64,000 nucleotides of DNA from CAHJXG01 sp965277495 (GTDB taxonomy: Bacteria; Pseudomonadota; Alphaproteobacteria; Acetobacterales; Acetobacteraceae): positions 2,170,001 to 2,234,000 of the forward strand of contig OZ255824.1 of assembly GCA_965277495.1 (NCBI GenBank), read 5' to 3'. Numbering within the stretch: the stretch's first letter is position 1; every line of letters begins with the position of its first letter. The translations under genes were made by a program, and so were the position numbers. This document shows, piece after piece, positions 16,892-25,617 of this stretch. The notes beneath the pieces were generated by a model. It saw only the letters and a program-made list of their open reading frames with translations, was not told the DNA's origin and did no database searches.

Positions 16892-18145
16892 ATGCCGCGT
16901 AGGCTGACCCTCGATCAGCTCGCGGATGCCCTGTCGCCTGGGGAGCTGGTCTATATCCCGGGTTCGGCCGGCGAGCCGACGCCGTTGCTCGACCTCTGGC
17001 TCGATGACCCGGACCGGACACAGGGCGTCCAGTTCCTCACGAGCTTCGTGCCGGGGATCAACGCGTTCGACGTGGACCGCCTGCATTCCAGCGCCGTTGT
17101 CACTGGGCTGTTCATGCAGCCCGCGCTGCAGGCGGCGCAGGCGGCGGGGCGCTTCCGCCACCTTCCGCTGGGATATTCGGGGTTCGTACGTCACCTACGG
17201 GAACACCCGGGCGTCGACACCTGCGTGGTGCATGTGACGCCGCCGGACCGCAGCGGACGTTGCTCGCTCGGTCCCGCCGTCGAGTTCACCGCCCTGGTCC
17301 AGGCCCGGAGCCGGCGCACGATAGCCCTCGTCAATCCGCTCCTGCCGCCCATGCCCGGCGCCGTGTCGCTCGATTTTGCCGGGTTCGATGCCGTGGCCGA
17401 GGTGGACTTCGCCCCCAAGGGCTATGTCGTCGGCGCGCCGAACCGGACGGCGCTTGCCATCGCCGGGCACATCGCTGTGTTTGTGGGGGATGGCTGCGTG
17501 CTGCAGGTGGGGCTGGGCCGGGTGCCCGACGCGCTGATGGCGATGCTGCACGAACGCCGCGGCCTGGGCCTGCATTCGGGCATGCTGGCCGACAGCGCGC
17601 TCGACTTGTGGGACGCGGGCGCGCTCGATCCCGGGTTCCGCCATGCAAGCTGCGTTTGGGTAGGCACGCCAGCGTTGTATGAACGCCTGCGCGGGCGGGA
17701 CGGGCCGGCGGTGCTGGGCTGCGACGTGACGCATGACCTGCGGCTGCTGGCGTCGTTCGAGCGGTTTTGTGCGGTCAACTCGGCGCTGAGCGTGGACCTG
17801 TTCGGCCAGGCCAACCTGGAGATCGCGGACGGCCAGGCGGTGAGCGGCATTGGCGGGGCCGCCGACTTTGCGCGCGGCGCACGGCTTTCGCCCGGCGGCC
17901 TCAGCATCGTCGCTTTGCCATCGAGCTTCGAACGCGGCATGCGGTCGCGGATCGTCCCGCGCCTCGGCGACGGCATCGCATCGCTGTCGCGCATCGACAT
18001 CGACGTGGTGGTGACGGAGCACGGCGCAGCGGACCTGCGGGGGCGCTGCGTGCATGGCCGGGCGGAGGCGCTGATCGAGGTCGCCGATCCCGCCTTCCGC
18101 TCATCGCTCACCGACGCATGGCGGGATGTCCGCGCGCGGCTTTAG
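16892..18145 (+). CDS. Acetyl-CoA hydrolase/transferase family protein, candidate itaconate CoA-transferase
   Basis: A 417-residue family I CoA-transferase. The glycine loop is QVGLGRVPDALM (about residues 205-216) and the C-terminal domain has SGIGGAADFARGA (about residues 318-330). It begins 11 bases after the lyase gene. Size and operon match the itaconate CoA-transferases Ict/RipA. Where 4-hydroxybutyrate CoA-transferases carry the catalytic Glu within an HTEM-like motif, this protein has LGLHSGM with G230. This may be a subfamily trait or may indicate a different mechanism. It could alternatively be a thioester hydrolase. Confidence 0.72.
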   Translation: MPRRLTLDQLADALSPGELVYIPGSAGEPTPLLDLWLDDPDRTQGVQFLTSFVPGINAFDVDRLHSSAVVTGLFMQPALQAAQAAGRFRHLPLGYSGFVRHLREHPGVDTCVVHVTPPDRSGRCSLGPAVEFTALVQARSRRTIALVNPLLPPMPGAVSLDFAGFDAVAEVDFAPKGYVVGAPNRTALAIAGHIAVFVGDGCVLQVGLGRVPDALMAMLHERRGLGLHSGMLADSALDLWDAGALDPGFRHASCVWVGTPALYERLRGRDGPAVLGCDVTHDLRLLASFERFCAVNSALSVDLFGQANLEIADGQAVSGIGGAADFARGARLSPGGLSIVALPSSFERGMRSRIVPRLGDGIASLSRIDIDVVVTEHGAADLRGRCVHGRAEALIEVADPAFRSSLTDAWRDVRARL

Positions 18146-18257
18146 GCGGGTCTCCCAATACACTGATCTTGATATGAGAAAGTGACAATACGGCGTGGAC
18201 CGGCTATCCTGAAGATGTAAGCGGGCGCGCACAGCCGGCGGCAAAAGGGTGGGGACG

Positions 18258-19841
18258 ATGGACCGACGCACGTTCATGGCGGCCTCGGCCGCGGCGCTGG
18301 CGGCGCCGGCGATTGGACGGGCGCAGGCCGCCCGGGTGCTGAAGTTCATCCCGCAAGCCGACCTCGGTTCGCTTGATCCGGTCTGGACCGTGAACTTTTC
18401 CACCCGCAACCACGCTTACCTCGTGTTCGACACGCTCTACGGCCAAGCCGGGCCGGAAGCCGGCTTCAAGGCCGCCCCGCAGATGGCTGCCGGGCACACG
18501 ATCGAGGACGACGGCCGGACCTGGACGCTCCGGCTCCGCGACGGCCTGCGCTTCCACGATGGGGAACCGGTGCTGGCGCGCGACTGCGTGGCCAGCATCC
18601 GCCGCTGGGGCACGCGGGACTCTTTCGGCCAGACACTGATGCAGCGCACCGGCGAACTGTCCGCGCCCGACGATCGCACGGTCGTGTTCCGCCTGAAGCG
18701 CCCGTTCCCGCTGCTTCCCGACGCGCTCGGCAAGTCGAACGGCAACATGTGCGCGATCATGCCGGAGCGCTTCGCCGCGACGGACCCGTTCAAGCAAGTG
18801 ACCGAGATGGTCGGCAGCGGCCCGTTCCGCTTCAAGCCGGACGAACGGGTGTCGGGGTCATTCGTCGCCTACGAGCGGTTCCAGGGCTACGTGCCGTGCG
18901 GCGGCGTGCCGGACGCGACCGCCGGGCCGAAGGTGGCGTATTTCGACCGGGTGGAATGGCACATCATCCCCGATCCGGCCACCGCGGCTGCGGCGCTGCA
19001 ATCGGGCGAGATGGACTGGTGGGAACTCACGGCGCCCGACCTGCTGCCGTCGCTGAAGCGCGGCGGCAAAATCACCGTAAAGACAATGGCCGTCGGTCGT
19101 TTCGCCCCATTCCTCCGCCCCAACCACCTGCTCCCTCCCTTCGACAACCCCGCCGTGCGGCGCGCCTTGCTGGGCGCCATCGACCAGACGGAGTTCGTGG
19201 TGGCCGCCGTGGGCACCGACCCGTCGCTATGGCGTGTGCCATGCGGCTTTTTCTCGCCGGCCTCGCCCTTGGCGAGCGACGCCGGGATCGACGCGCTGAC
19301 CGGGAAACGCGACCGCGACGAGGTCAAGCGGAGCTTGCGGGCAGCCGGCTACAAAGGGGAGACGCTCGCCCTGATGGTCGCCACCGACTACCCGACTTTG
19401 AAAGCGTTGAGCGACGTCGCCGCAGCCACGATGCAGCGGGTCGGCATGAACGTCGACTACCAAGCGACGGACTCCGCGACGATGGTGCAACGGCGCGCCA
19501 GCAAGAAGCCGGTGAACCAGGGCGGCTGGAACCTGTTCTGCGCGGCGGCGGCCGAGAGCGACATTCTCACTCCGGCCACGCACCCCACTCTGCGCGGCAA
19601 CGGCGGCCAAGCTTTTGTCGGCTGGCCGACCAGTCCCGGAATCGAGGCGCTGCGCGAGCGCTGGTTCGATGCGTCTGAGCAAGCGGAGCGGAAGGCGCTG
19701 ACCGCCGCGATCCAGCGGCAAGCCTTCGAGGACGTGCCGTACTACCCGCTCGGACTCTACGACCGCCCAACCGCCTACCGCGCCAACCTGACCGGCGTGC
19801 TCGACGACATCCCGGTCTTTTGGAACGTGCGCCGCACCTGA
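18258..19841 (+). CDS. ABC transporter substrate-binding protein, family 5 (DppA/OppA-like)
   Basis: A 527-residue extracytoplasmic binding protein. The ATG at 18258 has GGGTGGGG just upstream. The N-terminus MDRRTFMAASAAALAAPAIGRAQA is a twin-arginine-type signal. RFHDGEPVLARDCVASIRRW (about residues 95-114) is the family 5 signature. Unusually, no permease or ATPase gene is adjacent; the only linked genes are catabolic. It may serve a transporter elsewhere, or import the substrate of the upstream pathway. About 110 bases separate it from the CoA-transferase gene, enough for its own promoter. Confidence 0.85.
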   Translation: MDRRTFMAASAAALAAPAIGRAQAARVLKFIPQADLGSLDPVWTVNFSTRNHAYLVFDTLYGQAGPEAGFKAAPQMAAGHTIEDDGRTWTLRLRDGLRFHDGEPVLARDCVASIRRWGTRDSFGQTLMQRTGELSAPDDRTVVFRLKRPFPLLPDALGKSNGNMCAIMPERFAATDPFKQVTEMVGSGPFRFKPDERVSGSFVAYERFQGYVPCGGVPDATAGPKVAYFDRVEWHIIPDPATAAAALQSGEMDWWELTAPDLLPSLKRGGKITVKTMAVGRFAPFLRPNHLLPPFDNPAVRRALLGAIDQTEFVVAAVGTDPSLWRVPCGFFSPASPLASDAGIDALTGKRDRDEVKRSLRAAGYKGETLALMVATDYPTLKALSDVAAATMQRVGMNVDYQATDSATMVQRRASKKPVNQGGWNLFCAAAAESDILTPATHPTLRGNGGQAFVGWPTSPGIEALRERWFDASEQAERKALTAAIQRQAFEDVPYYPLGLYDRPTAYRANLTGVLDDIPVFWNVRRT

Positions 19842-19966
19842 GCGATGCGCAGCATTCACTGGAAAAGCCCTTAAGTTCGCGCCTACGGGCCTATATCACC
19901 CAGGGTCACTATTTCGCCAAATCGCACGGGCTGCGCCAGCGCCCAACCATGCCGGGGGAGGCAGCA

Positions 19967-21133
19967 ATGGATTTCCAACTCACCGAGCAGCACGTCGCCA
20001 TTGATGAGGGCGTGCGGAAGGTTTGCGCCGGTTTCGACGACGCATACTGGACCGAGTGCGAGGAGAAGGCCCGGTTTCCCGACGAGTACTACCGCGCCAT
20101 GGCGGACGGCGGCTGGCTCGGCATGACCATGCCGGAGGCGCTGGGCGGGGCCGGGCTCGGGGTCACGGAGGCGGCGGTGATGATGCAGGCGGTGACGTCG
20201 AGCGGCGGCGGCTATTCGGCGGCGTCGGCCATCCACATCAACATGTTCGGCCCGCACGCGATCGTGGTGCACGGCACACCTGAGCAAAAGGAACGCTGGC
20301 TCAAGCCGCTGATCCGGGGCGAGCAGAAGGCCTGTTTCGGCGTGACAGAGCCGGATGCCGGGCTGGACACCACCAGCCTCACGACGTTCGCAACGCGCGT
20401 GCCCGGCGGCTATCGCGTGAAGGGCCGCAAGATGTGGACGTCGACCGGCCAGGTCGCCGACAAGATCCTGCTGCTGACCCGCACGACCCCCAAGAAGGAG
20501 TGCAAGCGTCCGACCGACGGGATGACGCTGCTGTACACCGACCTCGACCGCACCAAGATCGAGGTGCGCCGCATCAAGAAGATGGGCCGCAACGCGGTGG
20601 ACTCGAACGCGGTGTTCATCGACGACCTGTTTGTGCCCAACGAGGACCGGGTCGGCGAGGAGGGCAGCGGCTTCAAGTATATCCTCGACAGCCTGAACCC
20701 CGAACGGATTCTGGTGGCCAGCGAGGCGATTGGCGTCGGCCGGGATGCGTTGCGCCGCGCCACCCAGTATGCGCGCGACCGGGTGGTGTTCGGCCGCCCG
20801 ATCGGCCAGAACCAAGGCATCCAGCATCCGCTGGCGGAGTGCTGGACCTACCTCGAATCCGCCTATTGGATGGTGCTGCGCGCGGGCTGGCTGTACGACA
20901 ACGGCCATTCCTGCGGGGCGGAGGCGAACGCCGCCAAATTCCTCGCCGGACGCGCCGCCTTCGACAGTGCGACGCGGGCGGTAATGACCCATGGCGGCAT
21001 GGGCTATGCTCGGGAATACCAGGTGGAGCGGCTGTTCCGCGAGGCGATCCTGACCCGGATCGCCCCGGTCACGGAGGAGCTGATCCTTTCCTTCCTGGCC
21101 GAGCGCGTCCTCGGGCTGCCGAAGTCTTACTGA
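19967..21133 (+). CDS. Acyl-CoA dehydrogenase family protein
   Basis: A 388-residue flavoprotein. The ATG at 19967 follows GGGGGAGG and gives MDFQLTEQHVAIDEGVRK. FAD and substrate regions are CFGVTEPDAGLDTTSL (about residues 124-139) and THGGMGYAREYQVERLFRE near the C-terminus. The usual catalytic Glu of short- and medium-chain enzymes (Y-E-G-T) is replaced by the sequence RIAPVTEELI. The ending VLGLPKSY is characteristic of a FadE subgroup sharing this feature, so the base must be elsewhere. It probably oxidises an acyl-CoA made by the neighbouring CoA-transferases. Confidence 0.85.
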   Translation: MDFQLTEQHVAIDEGVRKVCAGFDDAYWTECEEKARFPDEYYRAMADGGWLGMTMPEALGGAGLGVTEAAVMMQAVTSSGGGYSAASAIHINMFGPHAIVVHGTPEQKERWLKPLIRGEQKACFGVTEPDAGLDTTSLTTFATRVPGGYRVKGRKMWTSTGQVADKILLLTRTTPKKECKRPTDGMTLLYTDLDRTKIEVRRIKKMGRNAVDSNAVFIDDLFVPNEDRVGEEGSGFKYILDSLNPERILVASEAIGVGRDALRRATQYARDRVVFGRPIGQNQGIQHPLAECWTYLESAYWMVLRAGWLYDNGHSCGAEANAAKFLAGRAAFDSATRAVMTHGGMGYAREYQVERLFREAILTRIAPVTEELILSFLAERVLGLPKSY

Positions 21134-21229
21134 CAGGCGCGAATTCTTCCGGCCCCACAACTAATCCAGGCGTTGTAGCGTTAGGCCGGGGCAGCTCTGG
21201 CCAGAGTTCCCCAATCCGTAAGGACATCG

Positions 21230-23173
21230 ATGTCGCTGACGACCCTGTTGCTTGGCCGCCGGCTCGCCAACCGCGAGGCCGAGGGGCGCAAGATCGGCGC
21301 GTTCGAGGGCGTGCCGGCCATGGGCCTCGACGGCCTCGGCTCCGCATCCTATGGCCCGGAGGCGATGCTCACGGTGCTGGCGGCCGTGGGCGCCGCGGGG
21401 CTTGGCGTCGTGCAGCCGATCACCTGGGCCATCCTGGCGCTGCTGGCGATCCTGTGCTTCTCGTATTGGCAGACCATTGCCGCCTATCCCAGCAACGGCG
21501 GCTCCTACACGGTGGCGCGCGAGAACCTGGGCCATAACGCCGGGCTGCTGGCGGCGGCGGCGCTCATGGTGGACTACATGCTGAACGTGGCGGTCGGCAT
21601 CTCGGCCGGGGTGGGCGCATTGACCTCCGCCGTGCCGGCCCTGCACTCCTATACGCTGCCGCTATGCCTTGGCGTCCTCGTCGTGATCACGCTGGTGAAC
21701 CTGCGCGGCACCAAGGAGTCCGGCATGGCCCTTGCCGTCCCGACCTATTTGTTCATTGCCAGCCTGTTCTTCATCCTGGGCGTCGGCGCCTGGGCGGCAT
21801 GGACCGCGGGCGGCCATCCGAAACCCGTGGCGCCGCCGCCGGAGGTGGCCGAGGCCGCCGGGGCGGGCGTGACGGTCTGGCTGGTGCTGCGCGCCTTTGC
21901 CGCCGGCTGCACGGCGATGACCGGGGTTGAGGCGGTCAGCAACGGCGTCGGCGCCTTCAAGGAACCGACCGTCAAGTATGCCCACCGCACGCTCGCCGCC
22001 ATCTGCATCGTGCTCGGGACGCTGCTGCTCGGCATCGCCTACCTTGCCCGCAGCTATGGCGTCAGTGCGATGGACCAGACCGCGGACGATTACCAGAGCG
22101 TGCTGTCCCAGCTCGTCGGCGCGGTGTGGGGGCGGGATTGGGTGTATTACGTCACCATCGGCAGCGTGCTGGCGGTGCTGTGCCTTTCGGCCAACACGAG
22201 CTTCGTCGGCTTCCCCCGGCTGTGCCGCCTGGTGGCGAGCGACGGCTATTTGCCCAAGGCCTTCGCCATACCGGGCCGCCGGCTGGTCTATACGGCCGGA
22301 GTGCTGTTCCTGGCCGTCGGCGCGGGCGGGCTGCTGGCGGTGTTCGGCGGCATCACCGACCGGTTGATCCCGCTGTTCGCCGTGGGCGCATTCCTGTCCT
22401 TCACGCTCAGCCAGGCCGGCATGGCCGTGCATTGGCGGCGCAGCGGACGCGGCCACGCCGATCGGGGACGCCTGTTCATCAACGGCCTCGGCGCGCTCGC
22501 CACCGGAACCGCGCTGGCGATCATTCTGGTCGCCAAGTTCACCGAAGGCGCCTGGCTCACGCTGCTGGTCATCCCGCTCACCCTGCTGCTGCTCAAGCTG
22601 ACCCGGCGCTACTACGGCGACCTGGAGCGCCAGGTGCTGGCGGGCAGCCGCCGCAGCTTGGACCTGGGGGACCATGCGCCGCCGACGGTCGTGGTCCCGC
22701 TGGAGCGCTGGGACCGCATGGCCCACCGCGCGGTCCATGTCGCGGCCCGCCTGTCGCCGGACGTGGTCGCGCTGCATTTGACCGACCTGGAGGGGCCGGA
22801 CGCGGAGGAACACGAGACGCGGCTGCGCGGGGAGTGGGCGCGGTTCGTCGAGCAGCCCGCGGCGGCCGCCGGGCTGCCCCGCCCGCGCCTGCTGATCGAG
22901 CCGTCGCCCTACCGCAGCGTCTTGGCCCCCCTGCTGCGTGAGATGGAGGCGTTGCGCCGCCGCTGCCCGGACCGCCCGGTCATCGTGGTGCTGAGCGAGC
23001 TGGCCGGCGGACGTTGGTGGGAGGCCCTGCTGCACACGCGCCGCACCCAGCGCCTGCGCACCCAGGTGCTGCGGCACGGCGGGCACTATGCCTCGGTGCT
23101 GGTGGTGCCCTGGCAGTTGGAAGCGCCGGAGACGGAGCAGGTGCTGGCGGAGGAAGAGCCTCAGGCGGCGTAG
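21230..23173 (+). CDS. APC-superfamily permease, KimA-like
   Basis: A 647-residue inner-membrane transporter with about 12 helices in the first 470 residues and a soluble C-terminal domain of about 160 residues. The N-terminal motif GLDGLGSASYGPEAML (residues 32-47) and the long cytoplasmic tail match the KimA/YdaO-type branch, whose characterised members import potassium by proton symport. The tail (TVVVPLERWDRMAHRAVHVAARLSPDVVALHL) resembles a universal-stress-protein fold. An amino acid substrate is the alternative. It stands alone with a 96-base upstream gap. Confidence 0.7.
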   Translation: MSLTTLLLGRRLANREAEGRKIGAFEGVPAMGLDGLGSASYGPEAMLTVLAAVGAAGLGVVQPITWAILALLAILCFSYWQTIAAYPSNGGSYTVARENLGHNAGLLAAAALMVDYMLNVAVGISAGVGALTSAVPALHSYTLPLCLGVLVVITLVNLRGTKESGMALAVPTYLFIASLFFILGVGAWAAWTAGGHPKPVAPPPEVAEAAGAGVTVWLVLRAFAAGCTAMTGVEAVSNGVGAFKEPTVKYAHRTLAAICIVLGTLLLGIAYLARSYGVSAMDQTADDYQSVLSQLVGAVWGRDWVYYVTIGSVLAVLCLSANTSFVGFPRLCRLVASDGYLPKAFAIPGRRLVYTAGVLFLAVGAGGLLAVFGGITDRLIPLFAVGAFLSFTLSQAGMAVHWRRSGRGHADRGRLFINGLGALATGTALAIILVAKFTEGAWLTLLVIPLTLLLLKLTRRYYGDLERQVLAGSRRSLDLGDHAPPTVVVPLERWDRMAHRAVHVAARLSPDVVALHLTDLEGPDAEEHETRLRGEWARFVEQPAAAAGLPRPRLLIEPSPYRSVLAPLLREMEALRRRCPDRPVIVVLSELAGGRWWEALLHTRRTQRLRTQVLRHGGHYASVLVVPWQLEAPETEQVLAEEEPQAA

Positions 23174-23222
23174 CCTGGGAGCCGCGGCTGGGCGCCCGTA
23201 GGCGGGGTCCGCGTTCGGCCCG

Positions 23223-23903
23223 TCACTCAGGCCCGCTGTTGTCGGACAAGGGCGAGCCGTCATACTGGGCGAGCAGGTCAGCCGGGTCGCGATAGACGGC
23301 GATGCAGCCGGCTTCCCACAGGCTGTCTTCCGGGAAGCCGCCGCACAGCAGGCCGATCGTGCGCAGGCCGGCCTCGGATGCGGCCTCGGCGTCATATGGC
23401 GTGTCACCGACGACGATGACGTCCTCGGGATCAGGGTTGCCCAGTTTCTCCAAGGCGGCGAGGAAGATGTCGGGATGCGGCTTGCTGTTTTCCGCGTCGT
23501 CGGACGAGGTTTGCTCATCGACCAGGTCTTCGATGTCCGCCGTTTCCTTGTAGGTTTCGAGCTCGTCCTCCTTGGCTGACGAGGCCAGGGCGATGCGCAC
23601 CCCTTCGCCTTGCAGGCGCTCGAACAAGGCGCGCACGCCCGGGAACGCCTCGACCTTTGGCAAATAGCGCTCATGCAGGATCGCGCCCCGGCGCTCCTCC
23701 AGTGCCGCGCCAAACGCCTCGATGTCGGCGTTGCTGAGGAACACCGGCAATAGCTGGTCGCCGCCCTTGCCGATCTGGCTGCGTATGTCGTCGAACGCGA
23801 TGTCGCGGCCATACTCGCCAAACGCGTCCTGCCAGGCCTTGGCGTTCAGGTCGACGGAGTCGACCAAGGTGCCATCGACGTCGAAGATCACGGCTTGTGG
23901 CAT
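23223..23903 (-). CDS. HAD-family hydrolase (phosphoglycolate phosphatase/beta-phosphoglucomutase-like)
   Basis: A 226-residue HAD phosphatase with the nucleophile motif FDVDGTLVDS (residues 7-16), SSAKEDE (motif II Ser/Thr near residue 115), KPHPD (motif III Lys near residue 142) and VVGDTPYD (motif IV). The ATG at 23903 is preceded by GGGGGAAC. A helical cap between motifs I and II makes it subclass I. The substrate is unknown. It runs convergently to the permease gene, with 49 bases between stops. Confidence 0.82.
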   Translation of the reverse strand: MPQAVIFDVDGTLVDSVDLNAKAWQDAFGEYGRDIAFDDIRSQIGKGGDQLLPVFLSNADIEAFGAALEERRGAILHERYLPKVEAFPGVRALFERLQGEGVRIALASSAKEDELETYKETADIEDLVDEQTSSDDAENSKPHPDIFLAALEKLGNPDPEDVIVVGDTPYDAEAASEAGLRTIGLLCGGFPEDSLWEAGCIAVYRDPADLLAQYDGSPLSDNSGPE

Positions 23904-23922
23904 GCAATGTTCCCCCATGATT

Positions 23923-23970
23923 GCGGCGCACGGCGAACCTGCGAGTGCGGCGCACGGCAAACCTGCGTCG
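23923..23970. repeat. Two 24-base tandem units upstream of the HAD gene
   Basis: Units 23923-23946 and 23947-23970 share GCGGCGCACGGC(G/A)AACCTGCG and differ only at three or four bases. They lie between the HAD start and a small hypothetical gene, in untranslated DNA. Function unknown; they could be a simple slippage product. Confidence 0.7.
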
Positions 23971-24062
23971 GCCGGGCGCCAGCGTCGTTGCCGTGCGACA
24001 CCCACAAACGCCGCATGGACGCTTGGTTCCGTCCGCGGCGCCTCAAACAAACGGGCGGCGGT

Positions 24063-24281
24063 TCAGCCCGTGCCGCCATCGCTGGGTTTGCCGCTGTTGG
24101 CCTGTTCCATGAGCTCGTCAGCCGTCAACCCGGCCGGCACCGACCCAGTGAGCGAGCCGTCGCCGGCATCCTTATGCGCCTCGTCCGTTGGCGCGCCTTG
24201 GCTGGTATGGGCGCTGTCCGCGGTGGGAAGCGCCACATCGGAGGGCGCCGTATCCGCATCGTCCTTCTCGCCGCTCATCAT
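24063..24281 (-). CDS. Small acidic hypothetical protein
   Basis: A 72-residue, Asp/Ala/Ser-rich protein without Cys, transmembrane segment or signal peptide, probably disordered. Two Met codons start it, with GGGGATTGG about 6 bases upstream. Its neighbours are a DUF2382 stress protein and a BrkB protein, so it could belong to the general stress set. I do not recognise a family. The coding call rests on the ribosome site and biased composition only. Confidence 0.45.
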   Translation of the reverse strand: MMSGEKDDADTAPSDVALPTADSAHTSQGAPTDEAHKDAGDGSLTGSVPAGLTADELMEQANSGKPSDGGTG

Positions 24282-24656
24282 CGTCCAATCCCCAAAATTT
24301 TCACCGTGCCATCATTGCCAGCCAAGCCATGGTTCTGGAAGGCCGAGGCGCATCCGATGCGCCGTCGCCGGCCATTCAAATTGCTTCGCCCCATGCAGCA
24401 CACGCAAACTTGAGCGCAACCCGGGAGCACGAAGCTGCCGAGTTTGTGTAAAGCCCCCTCACATAGCCCCGGGGCAACGATACTGCGCGCGCGGATGGGC
24501 CAATGCGGCAAGGTTCCGCGGTGATGGAGGGAGGCCCCGAGACCTGGCTGATGCTCGAAGGGCAGCGGCTTGCCTGCCCGGGTTGCGGGCACGCGCGAGC
24601 ATCGGCAGACCATCGATTGACGTAACGATTGCAACCAGCATCAAGGAAGACCGAGG
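24282..24656. other. 375-base intergenic region
   Basis: This region separates the divergent small hypothetical gene and the DUF2382 gene and should contain both promoters. It contains a compact inverted repeat GGCGCATC-C-GATGCGCC at 24347-24363, with no T-tract. I see no open frame with a convincing ribosome site and no GGAAC...CGTT (EcfG-type) promoter. AAGGAAGACCGAGG just before 24657 is the ribosome site of the DUF2382 gene. Confidence 0.5.
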
Positions 24657-25520
24657 ATGACGATCCGCACTCTGACTGCCATGTTCAAGTCCAAGCCCGA
24701 CGCGGACCAAGCCGCCCAGGCGCTGGCCAGCGAGTTGAAACTCGACCGCGCCATGATCCAGACCAGCCCCGGCGCCGGCATTACTGACGCGGGTTACGAC
24801 AAGGCCCGGCCCTATGAAGAAAAGGGCTTTTTCGGCGCGCTGAAGAGCTCCTCCGTGCCGGACGAGGACCGCTACGCCTATGCCGAGGGCATGCGCCGCG
24901 GCAACGTCCTACTGACGGCGCAGGTCGAGGAGGCGCATGTCAGCCGCGCCGCCGATATCCTGGAGCATGCCGGCGCCGTCAACCTGGACGAGCAGGAAGC
25001 CACGTGGCGCAAGTCTGGCTGGACCGGCTACGACGCGGCGGCGCACGGCACGCTGCGTTCGGCCGCCACCACCGGCGCGGCTATGGTCCCGGGCAACCAG
25101 GACGGCACGCTGAAGGTCGTTGAGGAACGCCTGGTCGTCGGCAAGCGTGAGGTCGAGGGCGGCCGGGTGCGCGTGCGTTCCTATGTCGTCGAGCGTCCAG
25201 TCGAGGAGCAGGTGACCCTGCACCAGGAGCGGGTGACCGTCGAGCGCCACCCGGTGGACCGCGCCGCCACGGCCGCGGACCTGGCGGCGTTCCAGGAGCG
25301 CACCATCGAGGCCCGCGCCACCAGCGAGGAGGCGGTCGTCGGCAAGGAGGTCCGCATCGTCGAGGAGATCGGGGTCAGCAAGGAGGCGGTCGAGCGGGTC
25401 GAAACCGTCCGCGACACGGTCCGTCATACCGAGGTCGAGGTCGAGGACACCTCTGCCAAGGGCCGCACCGGCGCCACGACTGGCGTCGGCCCGGCCGGCA
25501 GCATCCCGCCGCGGAAGTAG
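24657..25520 (+). CDS. DUF2382 (YsnF/AvaK-like) stress protein
   Basis: A 287-residue soluble protein in two parts. Residues 1-115 resemble the general-stress protein domain that precedes DUF2382 (MTIRTLTAMFKSKPDADQAAQAL). Residues about 155-265 carry the charged DUF2382 repeat pattern, ERLVVGKREVEGGRVRVRSY then EEQVTLHQERVTVER then GKEVRIVEEIGVSKEAVERV. DUF2382 proteins are generally linked to stress responses and their biochemical role is unclear. It is followed about 100 bases later by the BrkB gene, suggesting one stress-related unit. Confidence 0.75.
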   Translation: MTIRTLTAMFKSKPDADQAAQALASELKLDRAMIQTSPGAGITDAGYDKARPYEEKGFFGALKSSSVPDEDRYAYAEGMRRGNVLLTAQVEEAHVSRAADILEHAGAVNLDEQEATWRKSGWTGYDAAAHGTLRSAATTGAAMVPGNQDGTLKVVEERLVVGKREVEGGRVRVRSYVVERPVEEQVTLHQERVTVERHPVDRAATAADLAAFQERTIEARATSEEAVVGKEVRIVEEIGVSKEAVERVETVRDTVRHTEVEVEDTSAKGRTGATTGVGPAGSIPPRK

Positions 25521-25617
25521 GCTGGACTTGAGGGAGGGCCGGCTGGCCCTCCCGACCGTCTTCCAGGGCGGCAACGCGACAGGCGTGGCGTCGCATGAGG
25601 CGTCAAAGCGGATAGGG

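Noticed and set aside
21134..21229. A c-di-AMP (ydaO-type) riboswitch before the KimA-like gene, as in Firmicutes.
   Set aside because: The gap is only 96 bases and shows no matching conserved blocks; the signal is not expected in this type of organism.
24347..24363. Inverted repeat GGCGCATC-C-GATGCGCC as a terminator.
   Set aside because: No T-tract on either side, and it lies in a divergent promoter region rather than after a gene.
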